This document shows positions 20,260 to 28,777 of a DNA stretch of 64,000 bases, piece by piece. This stretch comes from Pontibacter lucknowensis (GTDB lineage Bacteria > Bacteroidota > Bacteroidia > Cytophagales > Hymenobacteraceae), in the NCBI RefSeq assembly GCF_900156415.1, contig NZ_FTNM01000005.1:310001-374000 (forward strand), in the 5' to 3' direction. How positions within the stretch are numbered: position 1 is the first letter of the stretch; the number at the start of each line of letters is the position of its first letter. A program made the position numbers and the translations under genes. The notes below the pieces were generated by a model. It was not told the DNA's origin. It searched no databases and saw only the letters and a list, made by a program, of their open reading frames with translations.

Positions 20260-21894
20260 ATGGCAACAGGATTTTTTAGAGTACCAACACCAGTAAACGA
20301 ACCTGTAAAATCGTACGCGCCGGGTTCTCCGGAGCGTGAGGAACTGCAGCGCACTTATAAAGAACTTAAGTCAAAGGAGATCGACGTGCCGATGTACATC
20401 GGTGGCGACAAGGTATATACTGACAACAAGAAGCCGATGCTTCAGCCGCACGACCACCAGCACATCCTGGGTCACTTCAGCGAAGGCGACGCGTCACACG
20501 TGGAACAGGCGATTAACGCAGCGCTTGCCGCACGCGAAGAGTGGGCTGCCATGGGCTGGGAGCACCGTTTGAGCATTTTCCTGAAAGCCGCTGAACTGCT
20601 GGCTGGTCCATGGAGAGCACGCATGAACGCTGCCACGATGCTGGGTCAGTCGAAGAACGCTTATCAAGCCGAGATCGACTCTGCCTGCGAATTGGTGGAC
20701 TTCCTGCGCTTCAATGCACAGTATGCTACTGAGATCTACCAGATGCAGCCGGAGTCATCACCGGGCGTATGGAACCGCATGGAGCACCGTCCCTTGGAGG
20801 GCTTCGTTTTTGCTTTGACACCATTCAACTTCACGGCTATTGCCGGTAACCTGCCAGCCTCTGTTGCCATGATGGGTAACGTTGTGGTTTGGAAGCCTGC
20901 CCACACGCAGATCTATGCCGCGCAGATGATCATGGAGCTGTTCCGCGAAGCTGGCCTTCCGGATGGAGTTATTAACTTGGTATATGTAGACGGCCCTACT
21001 ACTGGTGATGTGATCTTCAACCACGCTGATTTTGCGGGTATCCACTTCACAGGCAGCACCGGCGTATTCCAGCATATTTGGAAGACGATCGGCACGAACA
21101 TCCACAAGTATAAGTCATATCCACGCATTGTAGGTGAGACGGGTGGCAAGGACTTTATCGTGGCGCACAGCTCGGCCGACGCCAAGCAGGTAGCGACAGG
21201 TATCGTGCGTGGTGCTTTCGAGTATCAGGGCCAGAAATGCTCTGCCGCTTCGCGTGCTTACATCCCGAGCAATATTTGGGAAGACGTGAAAAACTATGTG
21301 GTGGAAGATCTGAAGACTTTCAAAATGGGGCCTCCAGAGGATTTCTCAAACTTCATCAACGCCGTAATCGACGAGAAGTCATTCGACAAGATTGCCCGCT
21401 ACATCGACAACGCCAAGGAGAGCAACGAGGTTGAAATCATTGCTGGTGGTAACTACGACAAATCGAAAGGCTACTTCATCGAGCCAACTGTATTGCTGTC
21501 GCACAACCCGCAGTATGTGACCATGTGCGAGGAAATCTTCGGACCGGTGATCACGATCTACGTGTACGACGAGAACAACTTCGAAGAGACGCTGGAGCTG
21601 GTGAACTCGACGTCGCCATACGCTTTGACAGGTGCCATCTTTAGCCGCGACCGTTATGCCGCTGAGTTCGCTACGAAGAAGCTGGAAAACGCGGCCGGTA
21701 ACTTCTACATCAACGACAAGCCAACCGGTGCCGTGGTAGGACAACAGCCATTCGGTGGCGCCCGCGCTTCGGGTACCAACGACAAGGCCGGCTCTATGCT
21801 GAACCTGTTACGCTGGGTGTCTGCCCGCTCTATCAAAGAGACCTTCGTAACACCAACAGACTACCGCTACCCGTTCCTGGGTGAGAATAAATAA
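20260..21894 (+). CDS. pruA: L-glutamate gamma-semialdehyde dehydrogenase (delta-1-pyrroline-5-carboxylate dehydrogenase)
   Basis: Oxidises glutamate-5-semialdehyde to glutamate with NAD, the second step of proline catabolism. From the ATG at 20260 it has 544 residues, matching family length; the in-frame ATG at 20224 adds 12 residues not expected from homologues, which begin like MATGFFRVPTPVNEP. General base Glu293 lies in VGETGGKD and catalytic Cys327 in YQGQKCSAASR. The C-terminal PFGGARASGTNDKAG is typical. No PutA domain is fused. The stop codon overlaps an AGGTATA motif that begins an inverted pair. Confidence 0.95.
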   Translation: MATGFFRVPTPVNEPVKSYAPGSPEREELQRTYKELKSKEIDVPMYIGGDKVYTDNKKPMLQPHDHQHILGHFSEGDASHVEQAINAALAAREEWAAMGWEHRLSIFLKAAELLAGPWRARMNAATMLGQSKNAYQAEIDSACELVDFLRFNAQYATEIYQMQPESSPGVWNRMEHRPLEGFVFALTPFNFTAIAGNLPASVAMMGNVVVWKPAHTQIYAAQMIMELFREAGLPDGVINLVYVDGPTTGDVIFNHADFAGIHFTGSTGVFQHIWKTIGTNIHKYKSYPRIVGETGGKDFIVAHSSADAKQVATGIVRGAFEYQGQKCSAASRAYIPSNIWEDVKNYVVEDLKTFKMGPPEDFSNFINAVIDEKSFDKIARYIDNAKESNEVEIIAGGNYDKSKGYFIEPTVLLSHNPQYVTMCEEIFGPVITIYVYDENNFEETLELVNSTSPYALTGAIFSRDRYAAEFATKKLENAAGNFYINDKPTGAVVGQQPFGGARASGTNDKAGSMLNLLRWVSARSIKETFVTPTDYRYPFLGENK

Positions 21895-21955
21895 GGTATA
21901 GTTTATACCTGAAATAGGAAGCACCACGCTCGTTAAGGGCGTGGTGCCTTTTTAT
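21894..21955 (+). terminator. pruA terminator region with an AGGTATA inverted pair
   Basis: AGGTATA, a GTT loop and TATACCT form an inverted pair at 21894-21910. A standard terminator follows: GCACCACGC, loop, GCGTGGTGCCTTTTTATTT at 21921-21957. Confidence 0.88.
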
Positions 21956-21967
21956 TTGGGCTAGTGT

Positions 21968-22015
21968 ATGGCGCGAGCGTCCACGCTCGTGTCTACTATG
22001 GTGGGGCCTCTGGCC
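21968..22015 (+). repeat. Left 48-bp terminal inverted repeat with REP hairpin (RAYT element)
   Basis: Begins ATGGCGCGAGCGTCCACGCT and ends GGCCTCTGGCC. It is the exact reverse complement of 22598-22645. It holds the palindromic core CGAGCGTCCACGCTCG, with a GTAG tetranucleotide on the opposite strand next to the hairpin, as in REP sequences. Confidence 0.93.
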
Positions 22016-22051
22016 TCTTTAGTATAAATTGCGTACTGTTTCTCAAAATTT

Positions 22052-22588
22052 ATGCTTATGTCCGAGAAGTACAAGATTTACAAAGGCGGCCTTTTCTTCG
22101 TCACCCTCATAGTGGTTGGCTGGATCGATATATTCACCAGAAGAGAATATGCCGACGAAGTAGTGCAGAACCTAAACTACTGCAGCAAACACAAAGGACT
22201 GCAGGTTTACAGTTATTGTTTAATGCCCAGCCACCTGCACATGATTTGCTCGGTAGAAGATGGCAATCTAAGTGGTGTGCTCAGGGATTTCAAGAGTTAT
22301 ACGGCTAAACAAGTATTAGCCCAAATTGAAAACAATCCAATAGAGAGCAGAAAAGAATGGTTGCTATACCTGTTCCGCTTCTTCAAGCAGCACAACACGC
22401 ATAATAAGGAGTTCCTGTTTTGGCAGCAGCACAACCATCCCATTGACTTGACAGACACACCAATGCTGCAGCAAAAGATAGACTACATTGAGCAGAACCC
22501 GGTTGTGGCTGGCTTGGTAACTGATGCGGCTTATTATACTTTTAGCAGCGCGAATCCGAGTAGTGCTGTTATTCTATCGGAGGTATAA
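22052..22588 (+). CDS. REP-associated tyrosine transposase (RAYT, Y1_Tnp family)
   Basis: Single-strand DNA transposase-like protein related to IS200/IS605 TnpA, thought to process and spread REP hairpins. At 178 residues it is full length for the Bacteroidota branch. The metal-binding HUH motif appears as MPSHLHM with His61 and His63. Tyr145 in KIDYIEQNP is the likely nucleophile. FKSYTAK and FWQQHNHP are other family-conserved blocks. It is bounded by perfect 48-bp inverted repeats carrying GTAG plus hairpin, so it is most likely intact. It lies in the gap between the pruA terminator and the nuo promoter without breaking a gene. An alternative start is 22058. Confidence 0.92.
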   Translation: MLMSEKYKIYKGGLFFVTLIVVGWIDIFTRREYADEVVQNLNYCSKHKGLQVYSYCLMPSHLHMICSVEDGNLSGVLRDFKSYTAKQVLAQIENNPIESRKEWLLYLFRFFKQHNTHNKEFLFWQQHNHPIDLTDTPMLQQKIDYIEQNPVVAGLVTDAAYYTFSSANPSSAVILSEV

Positions 22589-22597
22589 CCGCAACGG

Positions 22598-22645
22598 GGC
22601 CAGAGGCCCCACCATAGTAGACACGAGCGTGGACGCTCGCGCCAT
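22598..22645 (-). repeat. Right 48-bp terminal inverted repeat with REP hairpin (RAYT element)
   Basis: Exact inverted copy of 21968-22015. Reads GGCCAGAGGCCCC, then GTAG at 22617-22620, then the hairpin CGAGCGTGGACGCTCG. The rest of 22646-22820 shows no gene. Confidence 0.93.
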
Positions 22646-22823
22646 CAACCTGCCAAATCCATGTTCCAACACCCACCCCGCCATACCTGAAAAGCTTGCT
22701 CTAAAACCAGCCGATTTTAAACCAACCCCCTCCCTCTCAGTCCAAAACCACACAGAATTGCATTCACACCGACCGATAATACTTTAGAACAATTTTAAAC
22801 GCTATTTACATTGGATATAGTCT

Positions 22824-22854
22824 TTTGATTGTTGGCTATTTATCCCTAATTTTG
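22824..22854 (+). promoter_or_regulatory. Bacteroidota-type promoter for nuoA-J
   Basis: TTTTG ends at 22827; after 19 bp comes TAATTTTG at 22847-22854, matching the TTTG/TAnnTTTG consensus of the Bacteroidota primary sigma factor. It lies about 30 bp before the nuoA start. Confidence 0.65.
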
Positions 22855-22885
22855 CTCCCAAATTTCAATAAAGCATTACAGCAAT

Positions 22886-23260
22886 ATGGAAACTACTGGT
22901 ACTCAGTATCTACCGTCGGACTACCTCCCTATTTTGATACAATTTGCGGCAGCGCTCGGCTTCGTTATTTTCGCGCTGGTGGTGACGCATTTACTCGGCC
23001 CGAAAAGAAAAAGTGAGGTAAAAGGCGCCTCTTGGGAAAGTGGCGTGGAGTCGGTGGGCGATGCGCGTACCCCTATCTCCTATAAGTACTTCATCACGGC
23101 CATCCTGTTCGTGCTGTTCGATATTGAAATTATCTTCATGTACCCTTGGGCGGTGAACTTCCGCGAATTCGGTCTGGAAGGCTTCCTGCCGATGATGTTA
23201 TTCCTTGGTGTGATCCTGGCTGGCTTCTTCTACGAAATCAAAAAAGGCATTCTCAAGTAG
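22886..23260 (+). CDS. nuoA: NADH-quinone oxidoreductase subunit A
   Basis: Small membrane subunit of complex I (124 residues, three transmembrane helices) at the junction of the peripheral and membrane arms. The family signature is clear: ESGVESVGDARTPISYKYFITAILFVLFDIE, with the acidic residues of helix 2. The gene opens the nuo operon directly after a consensus promoter. Confidence 0.95.
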   Translation: METTGTQYLPSDYLPILIQFAAALGFVIFALVVTHLLGPKRKSEVKGASWESGVESVGDARTPISYKYFITAILFVLFDIEIIFMYPWAVNFREFGLEGFLPMMLFLGVILAGFFYEIKKGILK

Positions 23261-23340
23261 TTCGGCACCAGTAAACTTTTATAGGGTAAACGGTGTTTTT
23301 GCAGGGGTAAACAGAGATTAAAACTCAGAATTTCAGAAAC

Positions 23341-23895
23341 ATGAGCGATACAAATAAAGATATAAACATGGTAGAGGCACCAGAGGGCCATAGCGGCGCT
23401 GGTTTCTTTGCCACTTCCTTCGAAAAAGTGATTGGTCTGGCCCGCGCAAACTCGCTTTGGCCACTGCCTTTTGCCACTTCTTGCTGCGGTATCGAGTTTA
23501 TGGCGACCATGGGCTCTACCTACGATATTTCACGCTTCGGTTCGGAGCGCCCAAGCTTCTCGCCACGTCAGGCCGACATCCTGTTGGTAATGGGTACCAT
23601 CGCCAAGAAAATGGGACCTGTTGTGAAGCAGGTATACGAGCAGATGGCCGAGCCACGCTGGGTGGTGGCCGTGGGTGCCTGCGCCACGTCAGGCGGTATT
23701 TTCGACTCGTACTCTGTACTGCAGGGTATAGACCGTGTGGTACCGGTGGACGTGTACGTGCCGGGCTGCCCGCCAAGACCGGAGCAGATTCTGGACGGTT
23801 TGATGCGCGTACAGGATTTGGCCAAAAACGAATCACTACGCCGTCGTCACTCACCTGAATATCAGGCACTTTTGGCTTCTTACAACATTAAATAA
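23341..23895 (+). CDS. nuoB: NADH-quinone oxidoreductase subunit B
   Basis: Peripheral-arm subunit carrying the terminal [4Fe-4S] cluster N2, which hands electrons to menaquinone. The ligands are visible: the adjacent pair Cys48-Cys49 in TSCCGIEFM, Cys114 in GACATSGG and Cys143 in PGCPPRPE. At 184 residues it is of normal length. The nuoC start follows 5 bp after its stop. Confidence 0.96.
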   Translation: MSDTNKDINMVEAPEGHSGAGFFATSFEKVIGLARANSLWPLPFATSCCGIEFMATMGSTYDISRFGSERPSFSPRQADILLVMGTIAKKMGPVVKQVYEQMAEPRWVVAVGACATSGGIFDSYSVLQGIDRVVPVDVYVPGCPPRPEQILDGLMRVQDLAKNESLRRRHSPEYQALLASYNIK

Positions 23896-23900
23896 GCAGC

Positions 23901-24407
23901 ATGGAGCTTACGAACGAAAACGTACTTGGTAAACTGATTGCGCAGTTTGGAGAAGAAAACATCAGGGATGCTTACAACCCGGATGGTATCATGACTTTCA
24001 CGACAAACCGTGAGAACATCATCGCCCTGATTCAATACCTGTATGACGACAAGGACCTGCAGGTGCAGTTCCTGACCACGATGGCAGGCATCCACTTCCC
24101 GGACCACAAAGGTATGGAGATGTGCATGATGTACCAGTTGCATAGCCTGCGTCACAATTACCGTCTGCGCATTAAGGTGTTTGTGCCTGCCGAAGACCCG
24201 GTATTACCGACGCTGACCGGCATTTACGCCACCGCCAACTGGATGGAGCGTGAAGCCTATGACTTTTACGGTTTCATCTTTACCGGTCACCCGAACCTGA
24301 TTCGCATACTCAACATCGAAGAGATGGAGTATCACCCGATGCTCAAGCAGTATCCGCTGGAAGACCAGACAAGGGAAGACAAAATTGATACGTATTTCGG
24401 ACGCTAA
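23901..24407 (+). CDS. nuoC: NADH-quinone oxidoreductase subunit C
   Basis: Peripheral-arm structural subunit (168 residues), contacting NuoD. The signature segment WMEREAYDFYGFIFTGHPNLIRI is present, followed by YPLEDQTRE at the C-terminus. It is a separate gene, not fused to nuoD as in Escherichia coli. It is 15 bp from nuoD. Confidence 0.94.
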   Translation: MELTNENVLGKLIAQFGEENIRDAYNPDGIMTFTTNRENIIALIQYLYDDKDLQVQFLTTMAGIHFPDHKGMEMCMMYQLHSLRHNYRLRIKVFVPAEDPVLPTLTGIYATANWMEREAYDFYGFIFTGHPNLIRILNIEEMEYHPMLKQYPLEDQTREDKIDTYFGR

Positions 24408-24422
24408 GCCAGATAAACCACT

Positions 24423-25673
24423 ATGGCTACTGATAATAAAACAGCTGACACTGACCAGTTGCAGGAATTCCGCGATAACCGCGACCTGAAACTGCAGGAC
24501 AAGAAGAACGAGAACCTGACGACCCTGAACCTGGGTCCGACGCACCCGGCTACCCACGGTATCTTCCAGAACATCTTGCAGATGGACGGGGAGGTTATCA
24601 TGGACGCGGTGCCGACCATCGGGTATATTCACCGTGCTTTCGAGAAGATTGCCGAGCGCAGACCGTTCTACCAGATTACGCCGCTCACTGACCGCATGAA
24701 CTACTGTTCGTCCCCTATCAACAACATGGGGTACCACATGACAGTGGAAAAGCTTCTGGGTATAGAAATCCCGAAGCGTGCGCAGTACATCCGCGTGATT
24801 ATGATGGAGCTGGCCCGTATCTCCGACCACCTGATTTGTAACTCCATTCTGGGTGTGGACTCCGGCGCTTTCACCGGCTTCCTGTACGTAATGCAGGAGC
24901 GCGAGCACATTTACGACATTTACGAAGAGGTATGCGGTGCCCGTCTGACGACCAACATGGGTCGTATCGGCGGTATGGAGCGCGACCTTTCTCCAAAAGC
25001 CTTGCACCTGATTGGTGAGTTCCTGAAGCGCTTCCCGAAGGTATGGGCAGAGTTCGAGAAAATGCTGACCCGCAACCGTATCTTCATCGACCGTACGGTG
25101 GGTGTGGGTGCCATTTCGGCTGAGCGTGCTTTGAACTACGGCTTCACAGGTCCTAACCTGCGTGCCACCGGCGTGGACTACGACGTGCGCGTGATGAACC
25201 CTTACTCTTCTTACGATGATTTCGAGTTCGAAATTCCGGTTGGCGAGAAAGGCGACACTTACGACCGCTTCTTAGTGCGCAACGAAGAAGTATGGCAGAG
25301 TTTGAAAATCATTGAGCAGGCTTACAAAAACCTGCCGGAAGGTTCTTACCATGCCGATGCCCCGCACTACTACCTGCCACCAAAGCAGGAGGTATATACC
25401 AGCATGGAAGCGCTTATCTATCACTTCAAGATTGTGATGGGTGAGATTGACGCTCCGAAAGGCGAGGTATACCATAGCGTGGAAGGCGGCAACGGCGAGC
25501 TTGGTTTCTACCTGATCAGCGACGGCGGCAGAACGCCATACCGTCTGCATTTCAGAAGACCTTGCTTCATCTACTATCAGGCTTACACGGAAATGATCAA
25601 AGGCGGTCAGCTGGCCGACGCCATCCTGACGCTGAGTAGCCTGAACGTGATTGCCGGCGAACTAGACGCCTAA
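24423..25673 (+). CDS. nuoD: NADH-quinone oxidoreductase subunit D
   Basis: 49-kDa subunit of complex I (416 residues), forming with NuoB the quinone-binding cavity. Family blocks include NLGPTHPATHG with the conserved His pair, GYIHRAFEKIAE, RMNYCSSP and the C-terminal hydrogenase-like domain. The N-terminal 35 residues are polar and highly charged, somewhat longer than in compact homologues. Confidence 0.96.
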   Translation: MATDNKTADTDQLQEFRDNRDLKLQDKKNENLTTLNLGPTHPATHGIFQNILQMDGEVIMDAVPTIGYIHRAFEKIAERRPFYQITPLTDRMNYCSSPINNMGYHMTVEKLLGIEIPKRAQYIRVIMMELARISDHLICNSILGVDSGAFTGFLYVMQEREHIYDIYEEVCGARLTTNMGRIGGMERDLSPKALHLIGEFLKRFPKVWAEFEKMLTRNRIFIDRTVGVGAISAERALNYGFTGPNLRATGVDYDVRVMNPYSSYDDFEFEIPVGEKGDTYDRFLVRNEEVWQSLKIIEQAYKNLPEGSYHADAPHYYLPPKQEVYTSMEALIYHFKIVMGEIDAPKGEVYHSVEGGNGELGFYLISDGGRTPYRLHFRRPCFIYYQAYTEMIKGGQLADAILTLSSLNVIAGELDA

Positions 25674-25680
25674 GGCAGTG

Positions 25681-25796
25681 AACAGTAATCAGTTATCAGT
25701 AAACATTATTAGAATACTGAAAGAGGAGATTGATTACTGTTTATTGTTAATTGTTAACTGAAAAATACCTGTTAACTGTTAATTGTTAACTGACAA
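25681..25796. repeat. AT-rich TTAACTG/TTAATTG repeats inside the nuo operon
   Basis: Between nuoD and nuoE: AACAGTAATCA at 25681-25691 pairs with TGATTACTGTT at 25731-25741. Then come imperfect tandem units of TGTTAATTGTTAACTG up to the nuoE start. This is the widest gap in nuoA-J and could fold in the mRNA. Confidence 0.7.
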
Positions 25797-26324
25797 ATGA
25801 TACAAAACGCATTTAAGTTTTCTGATAAGGCCCTTGCTGAGATTCAGCGCTATATCAGCCATTACCCGGAAGGACGCCAGAAGTCGGCCCTGTTGCCTGC
25901 CCTGCACGTTGCGCAGGCGGAGAACAACGGCTGGGTGAGCCCTGAAGCGATGGACGCGATTGCCGAAATCCTGAACATACAGCCAATCGAGGTATACGAG
26001 GTGGCTACTTTCTATACCATGTTCAACCTGAAGCCGGTTGGCAAGCACGTGCTCGAGGTATGTCGCACAGGCCCTTGCTGCCTGCGCGGTGCCGACCAGA
26101 TGATTGAGACATTCAAACAGAAGCTCAACATCGAAGAAGGCGAGACAACGGCCGACGGTATGTTTACCCTGAAGCCAGTGGAATGCCTTGCTTCGTGTGG
26201 CACAGGCCCGATGCTGCAGGTGCGCGAAACCTACTACGAGAACTTGGACAGCGAAGAAGCAGTGGACCAGTTCATCGAGATGATGCGCAACAAAGAGGTG
26301 GAAACGCCTGAGTGGGCGAAGTAA
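25797..26324 (+). CDS. nuoE: NADH-quinone oxidoreductase subunit E
   Basis: 24-kDa thioredoxin-like subunit of the NADH-dehydrogenase module (175 residues), holding [2Fe-2S] cluster N1a. Cys ligands lie in VCRTGPCCLRG and in ECLASCGTGPM. The N-terminal helical region YPEGRQKSALLPALHVAQ is family-typical. It is separated from nuoD by a repeat-rich spacer, unlike the tight spacing of nuoA-D. Confidence 0.95.
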   Translation: MIQNAFKFSDKALAEIQRYISHYPEGRQKSALLPALHVAQAENNGWVSPEAMDAIAEILNIQPIEVYEVATFYTMFNLKPVGKHVLEVCRTGPCCLRGADQMIETFKQKLNIEEGETTADGMFTLKPVECLASCGTGPMLQVRETYYENLDSEEAVDQFIEMMRNKEVETPEWAK

Positions 26325-26387
26325 TTCATTGATAAATCAGGCAGCTTGCCTTAACATAGCAACTGCAGAGCTATATATCCTGTCACA

Positions 26388-27734
26388 ATGGGAATCAAGA
26401 TATTAACCGAACATATTAACGTACCGGGTATCGAAACCTTGGAGGTGTATCGCAAGCATGGCGGCTACCGCTCGGTAGAGAAGGCCCTGAAGACGATGAC
26501 CCCGGATGAAGTGGTGGAAGAAGTGAAGACATCAGGCCTGCGTGGTCGTGGTGGCGCTGGCTTCCCGGCCGGTATGAAGTGGAGCTTTTTGGCGAAGCCG
26601 GAAGGCGTTCCGCGTTACTTAGTTTGCAACGCCGACGAATCGGAGCCGGGCACTTTCAAGGACCGCGTGTTCATGGAGAAAAACCCGCACGCCCTGATCG
26701 AAGGTATGATTACATCGAGCTATGCGCTGGGTGCGAACACGTCTTATATCTACATCCGCGGTGAATTGTTGTTCGTCCTGCGCATTCTGGAAAAAGCAAT
26801 CGCCGAGGCGTATGCAGCCGGTTTGCTCGGTAAGAACATTTTGGGTTCAGGTTACGACCTCGACCTGCACGTAGCGCCGGGTGGTGGTGCGTATATCTGC
26901 GGTGAAGAGACAGCTCTACTAGAATCACTGGAAGGCAAGCGTGGCAACCCGCGTAACAAGCCGCCATTCCCGGCGGTGAAAGGTCTGTTCCAGTCGCCAA
27001 CCGTGGTAAACAACGTGGAGACCATCGCGTCTGTGCCTTGGATTGTAAACAACACAGGTGCGGAGTACGCTAAGATAGGTATAGGCCGTAGCACGGGCAC
27101 CAAACTGATTTCTGCCAGCGGTAACATCAACCGTCCCGGCGTTTACGAAATCGAGCTGGGTGTCCCGGTGGAGGAGTTCATCTACTCTGACGAGTACTGC
27201 GGTGGTATCTGGAAAGGCAAGCAACTGAAGGCCGTAGTGCCAGGAGGTTCTTCTGTTCCAATTCTGCCAGCTGACCTGATTATGAAAACAGCTGCCGGTG
27301 AGCAACGCCTGATGACGTACGAATCGCTGTCTGACGGTGGATTCGTGAGCGGCTCTATGCTGGGTTCAGGTGCCTTTATCGTATTCGACGAAGACCAGTG
27401 CATCGTGCGTAACACGTGGAACTATGCCCGCTTCTATCATCACGAGTCATGCGGACAGTGCAGCCCTTGCCGTGAAGGTACAGGCTGGATGGAGCGCGTG
27501 TTGCACCGCATCGAGCACGGCCACGGCCATCAGCAGGACATCGACCTGTTGGTAAGCGTAGCCAAGCAGATAGAGGGTAACACGATTTGCCCGCTGGGTG
27601 ACGCCGCAGCATGGCCGGTAGCCAGCGCGATCCGTCACTTCCGCGAGGAGTTCGAGTGGCACATCAAGCATCCGCAGGAAGCTACGGCTCCGGGCGCGGT
27701 GTACAGAGGACAGTTAGCGGCAGCTACTGTATAA
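26388..27734 (+). CDS. nuoF: NADH-quinone oxidoreductase subunit F
   Basis: 51-kDa subunit (448 residues) that binds NADH and FMN and carries [4Fe-4S] cluster N3. The NADH/FMN-binding block GRGGAGFPAGMKWSF is near residue 52, and GEETALLESLEGKRGNPR near 184. The N3 ligands are in SCGQCSPCREG, with the fourth Cys in ICPLGDAAAW. Full length. Confidence 0.96.
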   Translation: MGIKILTEHINVPGIETLEVYRKHGGYRSVEKALKTMTPDEVVEEVKTSGLRGRGGAGFPAGMKWSFLAKPEGVPRYLVCNADESEPGTFKDRVFMEKNPHALIEGMITSSYALGANTSYIYIRGELLFVLRILEKAIAEAYAAGLLGKNILGSGYDLDLHVAPGGGAYICGEETALLESLEGKRGNPRNKPPFPAVKGLFQSPTVVNNVETIASVPWIVNNTGAEYAKIGIGRSTGTKLISASGNINRPGVYEIELGVPVEEFIYSDEYCGGIWKGKQLKAVVPGGSSVPILPADLIMKTAAGEQRLMTYESLSDGGFVSGSMLGSGAFIVFDEDQCIVRNTWNYARFYHHESCGQCSPCREGTGWMERVLHRIEHGHGHQQDIDLLVSVAKQIEGNTICPLGDAAAWPVASAIRHFREEFEWHIKHPQEATAPGAVYRGQLAAATV

Positions 27735-27793
27735 TTAAAGTTTAATTAAGCGCTTGCTATACCTTGGTAGGCGAGCTTTGAATAAGATAAAAG

Positions 27794-28774
27794 ATGGCTA
27801 AAATAACATTTGACGGCATCGAGGTAGAGGTAGAGGATGGAACCACCATCCTGCAGGCCGCCCGTAAAATCGGTGGTGATGTAGTGCCCCCTGCCATGTG
27901 CTTTTATACCCCGCTGAAAGGCAGTGGCGGTAAGTGCCGTGTGTGCCTGGTGAAGGTAACGCAGGGTTCTGCCCGCGACCCACGCCCTATGCCGAAACTG
28001 GTTGCTTCGTGCATTACGCCAGTACAGGACGGCATGGTGGTGGAAAACACAACCAACGAAGAAGTACTGAACGCCCGCAAGGGTATCGTGGAGATGTTGC
28101 TGATTAACCACCCACTTGATTGCCCTGTGTGCGACCAGGCTGGTGAGTGTGACCTGCAGAACCTTTCCTACGAGCACGGTGTGAGCGCTACCCGCTACGA
28201 AGAGCCGCGTCGTACTTTTGACAGAGTAGACTTAGGTCCATATATCCAGCTGCACATGACGCGTTGCATTCTGTGCTACCGTTGCGTGTACACCGCCGAC
28301 CAAATCACAGAGAAGCGTGTGCATGGCGTATTGGGCCGTGGCGACGCAGCTGAGATTGGCACTTACATCGAAAACGTGATTGACAACGATTTCTCCGGAA
28401 ACGTGATTGACGTGTGCCCGGTGGGAGCTTTGACAGACAAGACATGGCGCTTTAAGAACCGTGTATGGTTCACGAAGCCTCTGAACGCGCACCGCGACTG
28501 CCCTACCTGCAGCGGTAAGGTAACGCTGTGGGGACGTGGCGACACGGTGCTTCGCGTAACCGCCCGCAAGGACGAGTACGCCGAGGTGGAAGAGTTCATT
28601 TGTAATACCTGTCGTTTCGACAAGAAAGAGATGACTGACTGGACCATCGAAGGACCACGCCACATCGACAGAGGTTCTGTTATTTCGGCCAACCACTATG
28701 AATTGCCTGTAGTGAACGTGCCGATTGTACCGAACCTGCCTAAATCTACTGTTAAAAAAATGCCAACGGAATAA
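27794..28774 (+). CDS. nuoG: NADH-quinone oxidoreductase subunit G, short form ([FeS] part only)
   Basis: 75-kDa-subunit homologue reduced to 326 residues. It keeps the [2Fe-2S] N1b ligands (MCFY, then KCRVC, then SC), the His-Cys3 site of N5 (HPLDCPVCDQAGEC) and N4 (CILCYRCV plus VCPVGAL). It ends soon after a CPTC...CNTCR Fe4S4-like segment and lacks the roughly 400-residue molybdopterin-oxidoreductase-like domain of NuoG in E. coli. This short form is usual in Cytophagales and Flavobacteriia, so it is not a truncation by mutation. All clusters needed for electron flow from NuoF to NuoI remain. Confidence 0.9.
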   Translation: MAKITFDGIEVEVEDGTTILQAARKIGGDVVPPAMCFYTPLKGSGGKCRVCLVKVTQGSARDPRPMPKLVASCITPVQDGMVVENTTNEEVLNARKGIVEMLLINHPLDCPVCDQAGECDLQNLSYEHGVSATRYEEPRRTFDRVDLGPYIQLHMTRCILCYRCVYTADQITEKRVHGVLGRGDAAEIGTYIENVIDNDFSGNVIDVCPVGALTDKTWRFKNRVWFTKPLNAHRDCPTCSGKVTLWGRGDTVLRVTARKDEYAEVEEFICNTCRFDKKEMTDWTIEGPRHIDRGSVISANHYELPVVNVPIVPNLPKSTVKKMPTE

Positions 28775-28777
28775 AGC

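Noticed and set aside
24204..25007. A 267-codon minus-strand frame opposite nuoC/nuoD
   Set aside because: Shadow of two conserved genes on the plus strand; composition is atypical and no motif is present.
25681..25796. CRISPR-like repeats before nuoE
   Set aside because: Units are degenerate, directly abutting and AT-rich, with no unique spacers and no cas genes.
27794..28774. NuoG as a truncated pseudogene
   Set aside because: The short form with all needed iron-sulphur ligands is usual in this phylum, and the gene is tightly placed in an intact operon.
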